In this document: positions 32,503 to 41,459 of the stretch, one piece after another | How positions within the stretch are numbered: the stretch's first letter is position 1 | Layout of the letters: each line of letters opens with the position of its first letter | Source of the DNA: Sva-07 sp963698565 | Lineage (GTDB): Bacteria; Actinomycetota; Acidimicrobiia; Acidimicrobiales; Ilumatobacteraceae | DNA: 64,000 nt | NCBI GenBank assembly: GCA_963698565.1 | Contig: CAVORH010000039.1 | Coordinates: forward strand, 124,001 to 188,000 | Direction: 5' to 3' | Made by a program: the position numbers and the translations under genes | The notes under the pieces: generated by a model | What the model was told of the DNA's origin: nothing | Databases searched by the model: none | What the model saw: only the letters and a program-made list of their open reading frames with translations

Positions 32503-32784
32503 TCACTTCCCGTTCAGCGCGGACTTGAGCGTCGAGCTGGCGGTGAACTTCATCGCCGTCGATGCCTTGATCTGCACGGGCTCACCCGTCTGCGGGTTGC
32601 GACCGGTTCGGGCGCTGCGCTTGGTGGTGCTGAACGAGCCGAAGCCGGGCCAAGCGACCTTCTCGCCCTTCTTCGTGGCGGCGACGACATGATCGAAGAA
32701 TGCGCCGAGCGTTCGCTCTGCGTCGGCCTTCGAGACGCCGGCGGCGTCTGCCACTGCGTCGATCAGTTCTGCTTTGGTAGCCAT
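32503..32784 (-). CDS. hup: HU-family DNA-binding protein
   Basis: This 93-residue bacterial histone-like protein carries MATKAELIDAVADAAGVSKADAER (dimerisation helices, in part), VAWPGFGSFSTTKRSARTGRNPQTG (the beta arm with the signature FGSF and the RNPQTG tip) and VKFTASSTLK-type helix at the end (here MKFTASSTLKSALNGK). The length is that of a tail-less HU. AAAGAGGA precedes the ATG. It is directly followed by the separate Lys-rich gene, so the pair appears to replace the single HupB-type fusion found in other actinobacteria. Its divergent neighbour is the PhoH ATPase. Confidence 0.94.
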   Translation of the reverse strand: MATKAELIDAVADAAGVSKADAERTLGAFFDHVVAATKKGEKVAWPGFGSFSTTKRSARTGRNPQTGEPVQIKASTAMKFTASSTLKSALNGK

Positions 32785-32908
32785 GAGTCCTCTTTCGGGT
32801 GGGTGTTTCGTTGCTGTTCACCCCGGCGTTGTGCGCCGAGACCGCTCCGCCGTTGATGGCGGAATGAGTCCATGTGACCGATCGGAAGGCCTCGCGTTCA
32901 AGCACCAC

Positions 32909-32929
32909 GTCATTTGCATTTGCAATGAC
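32909..32929. promoter_or_regulatory. AT-rich inverted repeat in the HU/PhoH divergent region
   Basis: GTCATT (32909-32914) and AATGAC (32924-32929) flank TGCATTTGC, a rare AT-rich patch in this chromosome. It lies 125 bases upstream of hup and 134 bases upstream of phoH, in the longest non-coding gap of the window (32785-33063), and could be a regulator site. No -35/-10 pair is convincing. Confidence 0.3.
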
Positions 32930-33063
32930 ATCGCCCGTTGACCCTTGCCGGTATTGGAGAATTCGCGCATCCACCACGTCCGACGACCACTGCGCTACAA
33001 CCTGCATCCGTTGGGTATGGCAATCGATTCACAGCGAATCCACGAGGCTCACGCCGAGGAGCG

Positions 33064-34482
33064 ATGGTGACCGATCTTCTTCCGTCCGCTGGCGCACCGA
33101 CCCCCGATGCCGCACAGGCATCGCATGGTCCCGACCGCACGAGGGGAGGCCAACGGACCCGGCTCGTCGTCGACACGTCCGTACTCATCGCAGATCCCAC
33201 CTGCGTGCTCGAGTTCACCGACGCCGATGTCGTGATACCGCTCACGGTCGTCGAGGAGCTCGACGGCCTCAAGAGCAGAGCAGACGACGTCGGACGGGCG
33301 GCCCGCACCGCGCTGCGCTCACTGGAGGAGTTGCGCGTCGCCCACGGCGGCTCGCTCGCCGAGCCCGTACCCACCGGCAACGGCACCGCCACGCTGCAGA
33401 TCGAGATCAACAACATCCGCAAGCACCTCCTCGTCGAGCACGGGCTCGACCCCGCCGTGCCCGACAATCGGATCATCGGCGCCGCGATCGGCCAGTCCGA
33501 CTTCGGGCCGACGACGATGATCAGCAACGACGCCGCACTCCGGATCAAGGCAGCACACCTCGGCGTCGCCGCGGCCGAGCATCGCCTCACCAGGTCCGAT
33601 CGCACCACGGGAGCCGTCGGATGGACCACCATCGAGGCTCCCCACGAATCGATCGACTGCCTGTACGCGGCCGGCGCCATCGCGATCGACGCCGTGATCA
33701 CCGCGAGGGGCGACGAGACGGTCAGCTTCACCGAGAACGAGTTCGCCGTGCTGCGCTCCGGCTCACAGTCGGCGTTGGTTCGCACGGTCGACGACGAGTT
33801 CGTGCTCCTGCCACAGCACACTCCCGAGGCCTGGGGCCTGAGGCCGCGCAGCAAGGAGCAGCGTTTCGCCCTCGAGTTGCTGCTCGATCCCGACATCTCG
33901 GTGATCGCACTCGACGGTCGCGCCGGCACCGGCAAGACGATCCTGGCGATCGCCGCCGGCCTCGAGCAGGTCGTCGAGCAGAGCCGCTACGAACGCCTGG
34001 CGGTGTACCGGCCCCTGGTGCCGGTGGGGCGCGCCGATGTCGGCTTCCTGCCGGGCGGGCTCGACGAGAAGCTCGACCCCTGGATGGCGGCGATCCACGA
34101 CGCAGTGGTGGCGCTGACCGATCGAGGTGACATCACCGACGCCCGCGGCCTGGTCGACGAGTTGACCACTCGGGGCAAGCTGTCGCTCGAATCGGTGACC
34201 TTCCTGCGTGGTCGTTCGTTGCAGCGACAGTACGTGGTGATCGACGAGGCCCAGAACCTCGAGCCGACCACGCTGCGCACGATTCTCACCCGTGTCGGCG
34301 ACGGCACCAAGGTGATCTTCACCGGCGACACCAGCCAGATCGACGCGCCGTATCTCGGCGAGTCGAACAACGCGCTGAGCGTGCTGACCTCGGCCTTCTC
34401 CGGCCAGCAGTGTTTCGGGCACATCACCCTCACGGCGTGCGAGCGCAGCGATGTCGCGAGCCTCGCCGCCGAACTCCTGTAG
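33064..34482 (+). CDS. PIN domain plus PhoH ATPase protein
   Basis: This 472-residue two-domain protein has an N-terminal PIN nuclease-like domain (LVVDTSVLIADP with Asp37; VVIPLTVVEELDGLK; MISNDAALRIKA) and a C-terminal PhoH ATPase. The ATPase has Walker A GRAGTGKT (285-292), VYRPLVPVGR, Walker B VVIDEAQN (Asp394, Glu395) and IFTGDTSQID. PhoH-PIN proteins act as RNA helicase/ribonucleases in actinobacteria. The start was chosen at ATG 33064, where GAGGA is 3 bases upstream; the frame is open 126 bases further up. The N-terminal 30 residues are low complexity and disordered. Confidence 0.9.
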   Translation: MVTDLLPSAGAPTPDAAQASHGPDRTRGGQRTRLVVDTSVLIADPTCVLEFTDADVVIPLTVVEELDGLKSRADDVGRAARTALRSLEELRVAHGGSLAEPVPTGNGTATLQIEINNIRKHLLVEHGLDPAVPDNRIIGAAIGQSDFGPTTMISNDAALRIKAAHLGVAAAEHRLTRSDRTTGAVGWTTIEAPHESIDCLYAAGAIAIDAVITARGDETVSFTENEFAVLRSGSQSALVRTVDDEFVLLPQHTPEAWGLRPRSKEQRFALELLLDPDISVIALDGRAGTGKTILAIAAGLEQVVEQSRYERLAVYRPLVPVGRADVGFLPGGLDEKLDPWMAAIHDAVVALTDRGDITDARGLVDELTTRGKLSLESVTFLRGRSLQRQYVVIDEAQNLEPTTLRTILTRVGDGTKVIFTGDTSQIDAPYLGESNNALSVLTSAFSGQQCFGHITLTACERSDVASLAAELL

Positions 34483-34536
34483 CCCGCGAGCCCTCCCACG
34501 CCCGCGCGCGGGTTGATCGCTCGTTCGAAAATCCGC

Positions 34537-34565
34537 TTGCAGCTCCGGCTCCGTACATTTAGTGT
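34537..34565 (+). promoter_or_regulatory. Sigma70-type promoter for the whiB gene
   Basis: TTGCAG (34537-34542), a 17-base spacer and TAGTGT (34560-34565) lie in an AT-richer stretch. The distance to the ATG at 34631 leaves a 5' leader of about 60 bases, unlike the leaderless genes around it. Confidence 0.5.
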
Positions 34566-34630
34566 TAAATCAAGCAGCGACCGGTCCCTCCCCTCCGGAC
34601 CTCGCTGCTCTCAGCACGAAGGGAGCCGTC

Positions 34631-34945
34631 ATGGCGGTTGCAGAGCTGTTCGAGTACGAGACGCATCACGTCGAGAGCTGGCAGGATCTTGCGGCCTGCA
34701 AGGGCCGCACGAAGCTCTTCTTCCCGCCCAAGGCCGAACGTCCCCAGGCCCGAGCTCGTCGCGAGGCCAAAGCGGAACGTCTCTGCAACGAGTGCCCGGT
34801 GCTCGTGGCCTGCCGTACCTTCGCCCGCTCCAACCGCGAGTACGGATACTGGGGCGGCGAGTCGGAGGAGGACCGCCACCTCGCCGGATTCACCGTGTCG
34901 GCGCCGATCGGGGTGCGGGCTCGCCTGCAGAGCCAGACCGGCTGA
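34631..34945 (+). CDS. whiB: WhiB-family [4Fe-4S] transcription factor
   Basis: This 104-residue regulator has four conserved cysteines: Cys23 in LAACKGR, Cys52 and Cys55 in LCNECP, and Cys61 in VACRTFA. The turn motif GYWGGESEEDR is the family 'GVWGG' block, contacting sigma factor or DNA. The N-terminal region is acidic/aromatic. It binds an iron-sulphur cluster and normally partners the primary sigma factor. The family is confined to actinobacteria and their phages, which supports the taxonomic guess. Subtype is not clear; it lacks the AT-hook tail of WhiB7. Confidence 0.92.
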   Translation: MAVAELFEYETHHVESWQDLAACKGRTKLFFPPKAERPQARARREAKAERLCNECPVLVACRTFARSNREYGYWGGESEEDRHLAGFTVSAPIGVRARLQSQTG

Positions 34946-35006
34946 CGCCCCGATCCGGTCCCGCGCTGCCTGGGCCGGCCGGGCGGGGCCTGTGACACCC
35001 GCTGTC

Positions 35007-35012
35007 TAGGGT
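35007..35012 (+). promoter_or_regulatory. -10 element (TAGGGT) for exonuclease gene
   Basis: TAGGGT ends 6 bases before the GTG at 35019. Confidence 0.45.
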
Positions 35013-35018
35013 GACACC

Positions 35019-35594
35019 GTGTCGCTGCCCACCTTCGCCGTCGTCGACCTCGAGACGTCGGGGTTGTCCAGTCGCCGGCACCGTGTCCTCCAGATCGGCG
35101 TGGTCATCGTCCATGCCGACGGCACGGTCGACGACACCTGGTCGACCATGGTGAAGCTCCGCTGGCCCTTCCAGCGCGTCGGGCCCACCGAGATCCACGG
35201 GATCACCCGGCGGACCCTGAAGGGTGCGCCGGCACTCGACGACGCGCTCGACCAGCTCGCCGAGCGGCTCGACGGATCGATCTTCACCGCGCACAACGCT
35301 GCCTTCGACGCGGCCTTCATCGAGCGGGCCGGTCGCCGGCGGCCGGTCGACGATCCGTTGCGCCGCCAGCTCGATCCGCTCCTGTGCACCCTGCGGATGT
35401 CACGCCGCCTCGATCCGATGCGCGAACAGTCACATCGTCTCGCCGATGTCTGCGAGCGGTACGGCGTCGTCCTCGAACGACCCCACGACGCGCTCGGCGA
35501 TGCTCGGGCAACCGCCGCGGTCCTCCCCCACCTCCTCGACGCACACGGCATCACCACCGTCGAGCAGTTGCAGCCGTTCTACGTGCGGGTGTAG
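35019..35594 (+). CDS. DnaQ-like 3'-5' exonuclease (DEDDh family)
   Basis: This 191-residue exonuclease-domain protein has FAVVDLETSGL (Asp10, Glu12, motif I), GSIFTAHNAAFDAAFI (motif II Asp) and RPHDALGDARATAAVL (motif III His and Asp). A WPFQRVGPTEIHGIT segment is the typical substrate-side loop. It is only the nuclease module, with no UvrC-like or helicase fusion, and may proofread or degrade nucleic acid. The GTG start has a -10 hexamer 6 bases upstream. Its last 16 bases overlap the last bases of the convergent pafC gene. Confidence 0.88.
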   Translation: MSLPTFAVVDLETSGLSSRRHRVLQIGVVIVHADGTVDDTWSTMVKLRWPFQRVGPTEIHGITRRTLKGAPALDDALDQLAERLDGSIFTAHNAAFDAAFIERAGRRRPVDDPLRRQLDPLLCTLRMSRRLDPMREQSHRLADVCERYGVVLERPHDALGDARATAAVLPHLLDAHGITTVEQLQPFYVRV

Positions 35595-36535
35595 CGGTCG
35601 AGGACCCGGCGAGCGAGCTCGGCGGCTGCGTCGAACCCCGCCGGTTCCATCACCTCGGCGGTGGGTCCGAGGCGGAGCAACAGCTTGGCGAGCCACCGCT
35701 CGTTCGACACCGGCAGCCGAACCTCGACCGACCCGTCGGTGCGCTCGACGACGTCGTCGACCGGGTACTGCTCGACCACCCAGCGCGCCTCCGGACGCAG
35801 ACGGAGGACCGCCCGGGGGACCTCGACGTCGACGAAGAACGACGGTGGCGCCGACACCCGGTCAGCTGCGGGGACGACGGCCCCGGTGGGACTCGACGAC
35901 TCGATGCGGTCGACGCGGAAGGTTCGGCGCTCGCCCGAGCGCCCATCGTCGGCGAGCACGTACCAGTTCCCCGACTCGACGAACACGTGCCTCGGCACGA
36001 TGGTGCGCTCGGCGACTTCGTCACGTGCGGGGGTGTAGTAGCTGATGCGGAGTTCGCTGGACGAGGCCGCGGCGTCGACCAGGGCATCGGTGGCCTCGGG
36101 GCGGGCCAGGTCGATCACGACGCCGGCCGTGTCGTCGACCCCGGTGTCGATGCCGGCCTCGCCGAGTGCGCGGGCGAGCTTGTCGAGCCCGCGGCCGAGC
36201 GCACCGGCCGGATCGGCACCCGGCAACTCCATCGCCGCACGTCCGGCGGCGAGCAGCGAGAAGCCCTCCAGCGCGGTCAGGCGCAGCGGGCGGGTGAAGA
36301 GCCGCGGGACGCCGACGAAGACCGTGCCGTCGTCGACGAACACGTCGATCATCTCGTCGACGAAGGGCGGAAGACCGCACATCGCCACGAGCTCGAGGTC
36401 CTTCTGGACCTGGGCCTCGGTGAGGTCGTAGCGACGCGCCACGTCGGCGAGCGGCACCTCCCCGACCTCCATCAACCACGGCAACATCACCAGGAGACGT
36501 CGCAGCCGGTCCTCGGCGTTGCGCGGACCGCTCAC
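35579..36535 (-). CDS. pafC: WYL-domain transcriptional activator, PafC-like
   Basis: This 318-residue second half of the PafB/PafC heterodimer activates SOS-independent DNA-damage genes in actinobacteria. The N-terminal helix-turn-helix (DRLRRLLVMLPWLMEVGEVPLADVARRYDL region) is followed by a WYL domain with LRISYYTPARDEVAERTIVPR and GNWYVLADD. RRTFRVDRIES precedes the WCX-type C-terminal extension (PRAVLRLRPEARWVVEQYPV). Its GTG overlaps the pafB stop by 4 bases. The usual neighbouring pafA/proteasome genes are not in the window. The converging exonuclease gene overlaps it by 16 bases. Confidence 0.83.
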   Translation of the reverse strand: MSGPRNAEDRLRRLLVMLPWLMEVGEVPLADVARRYDLTEAQVQKDLELVAMCGLPPFVDEMIDVFVDDGTVFVGVPRLFTRPLRLTALEGFSLLAAGRAAMELPGADPAGALGRGLDKLARALGEAGIDTGVDDTAGVVIDLARPEATDALVDAAASSSELRISYYTPARDEVAERTIVPRHVFVESGNWYVLADDGRSGERRTFRVDRIESSSPTGAVVPAADRVSAPPSFFVDVEVPRAVLRLRPEARWVVEQYPVDDVVERTDGSVEVRLPVSNERWLAKLLLRLGPTAEVMEPAGFDAAAELARRVLDRYTRT

Positions 36536-37497
36536 GAGCGCTCCCCCTCGGTGAGGCCGGCGACCGACGAGATCCAGTCGACCATGTGCGCTCGGACATC
36601 GGGCGGGTCGAGGACCACGGCATGGTCGAGCAAGCCGAGCACCCACGACCGGAACGCCGGCAGGTTCGACGCCGGCACACGCACGACGATGCCATCGGGT
36701 TCCCGGACGACGACGCGGTCGGCCCCCAGCTCGCGTTCGACGGCGGCGGCGCGGACCGCATCGATCCGGATGATCGCCTCGACACCGTCGGCGACCGAAT
36801 GCCCGATCTGTTTCGGGTCGGCCGGGAACGCGGACCGCGGATCGAACGACGCCGGACGGTCGTACGTACCCGGATCGCCGACGCCGATCCCGTCGACCCC
36901 TCCGTCGAACCGGTCGACCCGGAACGTGCGTTGCTCGCCGCGATCGTGGTCGTGGCCGATCACGTACCAGAAGCCTCCCCGCAGCAACAGGCCCCACGGG
37001 TCGATCCGGCGAGGCTCTCCCCGATAGGAGAACTCGATCATCGAGCGCGTCGCGACCGCCGTGCGGATCACGGGGAGCTCGGGACGATCGGGCATCGATG
37101 CCGACACGGCGGGGCGTTCCTCGCCGAGCGCGCCACCGAGCTTCCAGATCGCGTCCTGGCCGACGCCGGAGCCCGTGTGGACGGCGGCGACGGCGACCTG
37201 CAGCGCCCGCATCTCGTCGGGTTCGAGGGCGAGGTCGTCGAGTTCGTATGCCCGACGATCGATCCAGTACCGCGTCTGCCCGGCGTACGGGCCGCCAACG
37301 ACCACCTCGGTCTCGATCGGCACGCCGATGTCGCGCAGCGCGGCCTTGTCGCGCTCGAACGAGGCACGTCGCGCCTGGTCGGCCTCGGGATACTGGCCCT
37401 CGAGTTCACCGGCGATCTGCACGAGGCTGAGCGGCTCAGCCGTCTCGAGCAGCAGCGCGAGCAGGTTGGTCAGGCGTTCGACGCGGTCGACGGCCAA
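36532..37497 (-). CDS. pafB: WYL-domain transcriptional activator, PafB-like
   Basis: This 321-residue protein has an N-terminal winged helix-turn-helix (VERLTNLLALLLETAEPLSLVQIAGEL region). The middle contains QARRASFERDKAALRDIGVPIE and the YAGQTRYWIDRRAYEL block. The WYL domain has MIEFSYRGEPRRIDPWGLLLRGGFWYVIGHD, read in part, with RTFRVDRFDG. It pairs with PafC encoded next. The TTG start at 37497 lies 8 bases after the B12-subunit stop, so it is translationally linked to a metabolic gene upstream, which is unusual; an independent promoter inside that gene is possible. Confidence 0.83.
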   Translation of the reverse strand: MAVDRVERLTNLLALLLETAEPLSLVQIAGELEGQYPEADQARRASFERDKAALRDIGVPIETEVVVGGPYAGQTRYWIDRRAYELDDLALEPDEMRALQVAVAAVHTGSGVGQDAIWKLGGALGEERPAVSASMPDRPELPVIRTAVATRSMIEFSYRGEPRRIDPWGLLLRGGFWYVIGHDHDRGEQRTFRVDRFDGGVDGIGVGDPGTYDRPASFDPRSAFPADPKQIGHSVADGVEAIIRIDAVRAAAVERELGADRVVVREPDGIVVRVPASNLPAFRSWVLGLLDHAVVLDPPDVRAHMVDWISSVAGLTEGERS

Positions 37498-37505
37498 CGG
37501 CGACC

Positions 37506-37913
37506 TCAGCCCGTGGGATGGACCGACGAGTCGATCGCATCGCGAACGGCAGCGACGACCTGGTCAGCGGTGGCACCGGGCGTGAGCACCCTGGCGACCC
37601 CCGCGGCGAGCAGCTCGTCGACATCGTGGCTGGGAACGATGCCGCCGACGATCACCGGGATGTCGACGCCACGTTCACGGAGCTTGTCGACGACCAGCGG
37701 TGCCAGCGTCATGTGGGCCCCCGACAGCATCGAGAGCCCGATCGCGTCGACATCCTCGTCGACCGCCGCCGCAGCGACGGTGTCGGGGGTCTGGAAGAGA
37801 CCGGTGTAGATGACCTCGTAGCCGGCATCGCGCAGGATGCGCGCCACGATCTTGACGCCGCGATCGTGCCCGTCGAGCCCGACCTTGGCCACCAGGATGC
37901 GCTCGCCTGCCAT
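37506..37913 (-). CDS. Cobalamin-binding small subunit of a B12-dependent acyl-CoA mutase
   Basis: This 135-residue Rossmann-like B12 domain has VGLDGHDRGVKIVA (the DxHxxG motif with His16 as lower axial ligand), VIYTGLFQTPD, DAIGLSMLSGAHM and VIVGGIVPSHD. It is the detached C-terminal domain of methylmalonyl-CoA-type mutases and needs a large subunit. The best candidate is the 545-residue protein encoded 4.3 kb away at 42168-43805 on the same strand, although large and small subunits are usually adjacent. The gene is followed at once by pafB. Substrate specificity cannot be assigned from the B12 domain. Confidence 0.87.
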   Translation of the reverse strand: MAGERILVAKVGLDGHDRGVKIVARILRDAGYEVIYTGLFQTPDTVAAAAVDEDVDAIGLSMLSGAHMTLAPLVVDKLRERGVDIPVIVGGIVPSHDVDELLAAGVARVLTPGATADQVVAAVRDAIDSSVHPTG

Positions 37914-37958
37914 CAGCTGCGACTGTACCCGTCGGTCGTGCCATCGCCGACGCCGACG

Positions 37959-37985
37959 TGCAGCAGGGGTCCGACCCCTGCTGCA
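37959..37985. terminator. Hairpin, ggggtcNGacccc family copy 2
   Basis: The perfect 13-bp arms TGCAGCAGGGGTC (37959-37971) and GACCCCTGCTGCA (37973-37985) share the GGGGTC/GACCCC core with 17516 and 45731. It lies between the aldehyde dehydrogenase and the B12-subunit gene, both minus-strand. Confidence 0.6.
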
Positions 37986-38001
37986 ACTCCGGTGTGGACG
38001 A

Positions 38002-39420
<1,419 letters not shown>

Positions 39421-39494
39421 GCCGCGAGTCTTGCCCATCCGGGCGGATCCGCTGCAACCGAGCGGTCCACACACCGCTCGACCGGGCGTCTCGG

Positions 39495-39776
39495 TCAGCT
39501 CAGCTTCATGAAGAGGCGCTCGAGCTCGATGGCGTCGAGATCGGGGGCGTCACCGGCGTCGTCGGCTCCCTCGGGCGCGGTGACGCAGTGGCGCATCCCG
39601 GCGAGAACGAGGCGGTACCCCACCCGATCGAGCGCCGCCTTGCACGCCGAGAGCTGGGTGACCACGTCACCGCAGTCCTGCCCCTCCTCGATCATGCGCT
39701 GGACGCCTCGGATCTGGCCCTCGAGCCGCCGCAGGCGCTTCAACACATCGTCGTTCACGTCCTCCGGGAATCGCAT
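39495..39776 (-). CDS. CsoR/CstR/FrmR-family transcriptional repressor
   Basis: This 93-residue all-helical DUF156 repressor has RLRRLEGQIRGVQRMIEEG, Cys35 in EGQDCGDVVTQ, and Cys64 in MRHCVTA. In copper-type CsoR a His sits four residues before the second Cys; that position is Gly60 here (LAGMRHC). The visible Cys35/Cys64 pair without that His resembles persulphide sensors of the CstR type more than copper sensors, with the caveat that His63 is adjacent. A third Cys45 is present. ATG 39776 has a -10 hexamer 6 bases upstream overlapping a likely operator. It lies 74 bases upstream of the aldehyde dehydrogenase. Confidence 0.82.
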   Translation of the reverse strand: MRFPEDVNDDVLKRLRRLEGQIRGVQRMIEEGQDCGDVVTQLSACKAALDRVGYRLVLAGMRHCVTAPEGADDAGDAPDLDAIELERLFMKLS

Positions 39777-39782
39777 GACGAA

Positions 39783-39788
39783 ATCGTA
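39783..39788 (-). promoter_or_regulatory. -10 element (TACGAT) for the CsoR-family gene
   Basis: On the minus strand TACGAT ends 6 bases before the ATG at 39776. Confidence 0.45.
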
Positions 39789-39800
39789 CCCCTACCGGTA
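39787..39800. promoter_or_regulatory. Candidate CsoR/CstR-family operator
   Basis: TACCCCTACCGGTA is an imperfect dyad (TACC...TA...GGTA) with a G/C tract, overlapping the -10 element. This matches the kind of G-tract inverted repeat bound by this repressor family. Confidence 0.4.
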
Positions 39801-39815
39801 TCCCCGCCGCGCCAC

Positions 39816-39870
39816 CCCGAAAAATGCCTCGTTCTGCGCGCTGGGCGCGCCGATCCAGGCATTTTTCGGG
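39816..39870. terminator. Terminator hairpin downstream of pgi
   Basis: The perfect 14-bp arms CCCGAAAAATGCCT (39816-39829) and AGGCATTTTTCGGG (39857-39870) have an inner GCGCGC/GCGCGC stem. It lies between pgi and the CsoR-family gene, both minus-strand. Confidence 0.65.
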
Positions 39871-39897
39871 TCGGAGGGTCGGTGGCCGGTCGAGGGG

Positions 39898-41445
39898 TCA
39901 GCGGCGGGCGCGGTACCAGGCGATGAGGCGGTTGGTGGCGGCGTCGTGGGCGGCGGGTTCGGGATCGCCGGTGAGCTCCGGGGTGATCCGGTTGGCCAAC
40001 TCCTTGCCGAGCTCGACACCCCACTGGTCGTAGCTGTTGACGCGCCACACCGTGCCCTGGACGTGAACCACGTGTTCGTACAGCGCGATCAGCTGGCCGA
40101 GCACCGACGGCGTGAGCTGGTCGGCGAGGATCACCGTGTTGGGCCGGTTGCCGTCGAACTGCCGGTACGGCTCGCCGGCGGCCGCCTCGCGCCCGAACGC
40201 CAGCGCCTCGGACTGCGCGAACAGGTTCGCCATCAACAGGTCGTGGTGCTCCCGGTACGGATGGTGCGGCGTGGCGAAACCGATGAAGTCGACCGGCACG
40301 ATCCGGGTGCCCTGGTGCAGCAGCTGGTAGAACGCGTGCTGACCGTTCGTGCCTGGTTCGCCCCAGACGATCGGGCCGGTGTCGCCGTCGACCGGCAGTC
40401 CGTCGAGTCGCACGGACTTGCCGTTCGACTCCATGTCGAGCTGCTGGAGATACGCGGGGAACCGACCGAGTTCCTCGGCGTAGGGCAGCACCGCCTTGGT
40501 GCCGTGGCCGAGGCCGTTGGCGTTCCACACGCCGAGCATCGCCATCACGACCGGGGCGTTCTCGGCGAGAGGAGCCGTCCGGAAGTGCTCGTCGACCCGG
40601 TGGAAGCCGTCGAGGAACTCGCGGAATCGGTCCGGTCCGATCGCGATCATCAGCGACAGCCCGATCGCCGAGTCGACCGAGTACCGCCCGCCCACCCAGT
40701 CCCAGAACCCGAACATGTTGGCGGTGTCGATCCCGAACTCGGCGACGCGTTCGGCGTTGGTCGACACGGCGACGAAGTGATCGGCCACGGCCGACTCGCC
40801 GAGCGCGTCGACCAGCCAGGCACGGGCGGTGCGGGCGTTGGTGAGGGTCTCGATCGTGCCGAACGTCTTCGAGGCGACGATGAACAGCGTCGAGGCCGGG
40901 TCGGCGTCGCGCAGGACGGCGGCGATGTCGGCGCCGTCGACGTTGGACACGAACGAACATCGGAGGCGGTCGTGACGGTAGGCGTCGAGCGCCCGGTACG
41001 CCATCGCCGGCCCGAGATCGGATCCGCCGATGCCGATGTTGACCACGTGGCTGATCCGGTCGTCGGCGCGCACCCTGTCGGCGAACGATGCCATCTGGTC
41101 GAGCACCTCGTGGACCGCCGGCACGACGTCGACACCGTCGACGACGATCGACCGGTCGCGCGGCGCCCGCAACGCGACGTGCATCACGGCACGATCCTCG
41201 GTCACGTTGATGTGCTCGCCGGCGAACATCGCGTCGCGCCGCGCCGGCACGCCTGCCGCGGCGGCGAGTTCGATCAGGCCGGCGACCGTCCGATCGTCGA
41301 CCAGTTGCTTCGACCAGTCGATCCGGAGGTCGGCGACCTCGAGCACGTAGCGGTCGGCTCGACCGGGGTCGGAGGCGAACAGCTCGCGCAGGTCGGCGGG
41401 GCGGGGCAGGTCGGCGAGCGCCGAGCGGAGGTCAACGGCATCCAT
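39898..41445 (-). CDS. pgi: Glucose-6-phosphate isomerase
   Basis: This 515-residue PGI interconverts glucose-6-phosphate and fructose-6-phosphate. HVVNIGIGGSDLGPAMAYRAL and FIVASKTFGTIETLTNA are the two sugar-phosphate sites. MFGFWDWVGGRYSVDSAIGL is PROSITE-like signature one, MESNGKSVRLDG contains a catalytic residue stretch, and HAFYQLLHQG and YDQWGVELGKELA are later signatures. It follows pgl by 11 bases; the pgl stop TAG is also the start of a TAGCGT -10 hexamer 8 bases before its ATG. Confidence 0.94.
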   Translation of the reverse strand: MDAVDLRSALADLPRPADLRELFASDPGRADRYVLEVADLRIDWSKQLVDDRTVAGLIELAAAAGVPARRDAMFAGEHINVTEDRAVMHVALRAPRDRSIVVDGVDVVPAVHEVLDQMASFADRVRADDRISHVVNIGIGGSDLGPAMAYRALDAYRHDRLRCSFVSNVDGADIAAVLRDADPASTLFIVASKTFGTIETLTNARTARAWLVDALGESAVADHFVAVSTNAERVAEFGIDTANMFGFWDWVGGRYSVDSAIGLSLMIAIGPDRFREFLDGFHRVDEHFRTAPLAENAPVVMAMLGVWNANGLGHGTKAVLPYAEELGRFPAYLQQLDMESNGKSVRLDGLPVDGDTGPIVWGEPGTNGQHAFYQLLHQGTRIVPVDFIGFATPHHPYREHHDLLMANLFAQSEALAFGREAAAGEPYRQFDGNRPNTVILADQLTPSVLGQLIALYEHVVHVQGTVWRVNSYDQWGVELGKELANRITPELTGDPEPAAHDAATNRLIAWYRARR

Positions 41446-41453
41446 CGCCCCCG

Positions 41454-41459
41454 ACGCTA
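41454..41459 (-). promoter_or_regulatory. -10 element (TAGCGT) for pgi
   Basis: On the minus strand TAGCGT ends 8 bases before the pgi ATG; its TAG is also the pgl stop codon. Confidence 0.35.

Noticed and set aside
32022..32856. Open frames rich in Leu/Gly or Ala/Gly/Phe opposite the Lys-rich repeat gene
   Set aside because: They are low-complexity mirror images of the 66-bp repeats; the Lys/Ala/Pro frame has the start, stop and HU linkage.
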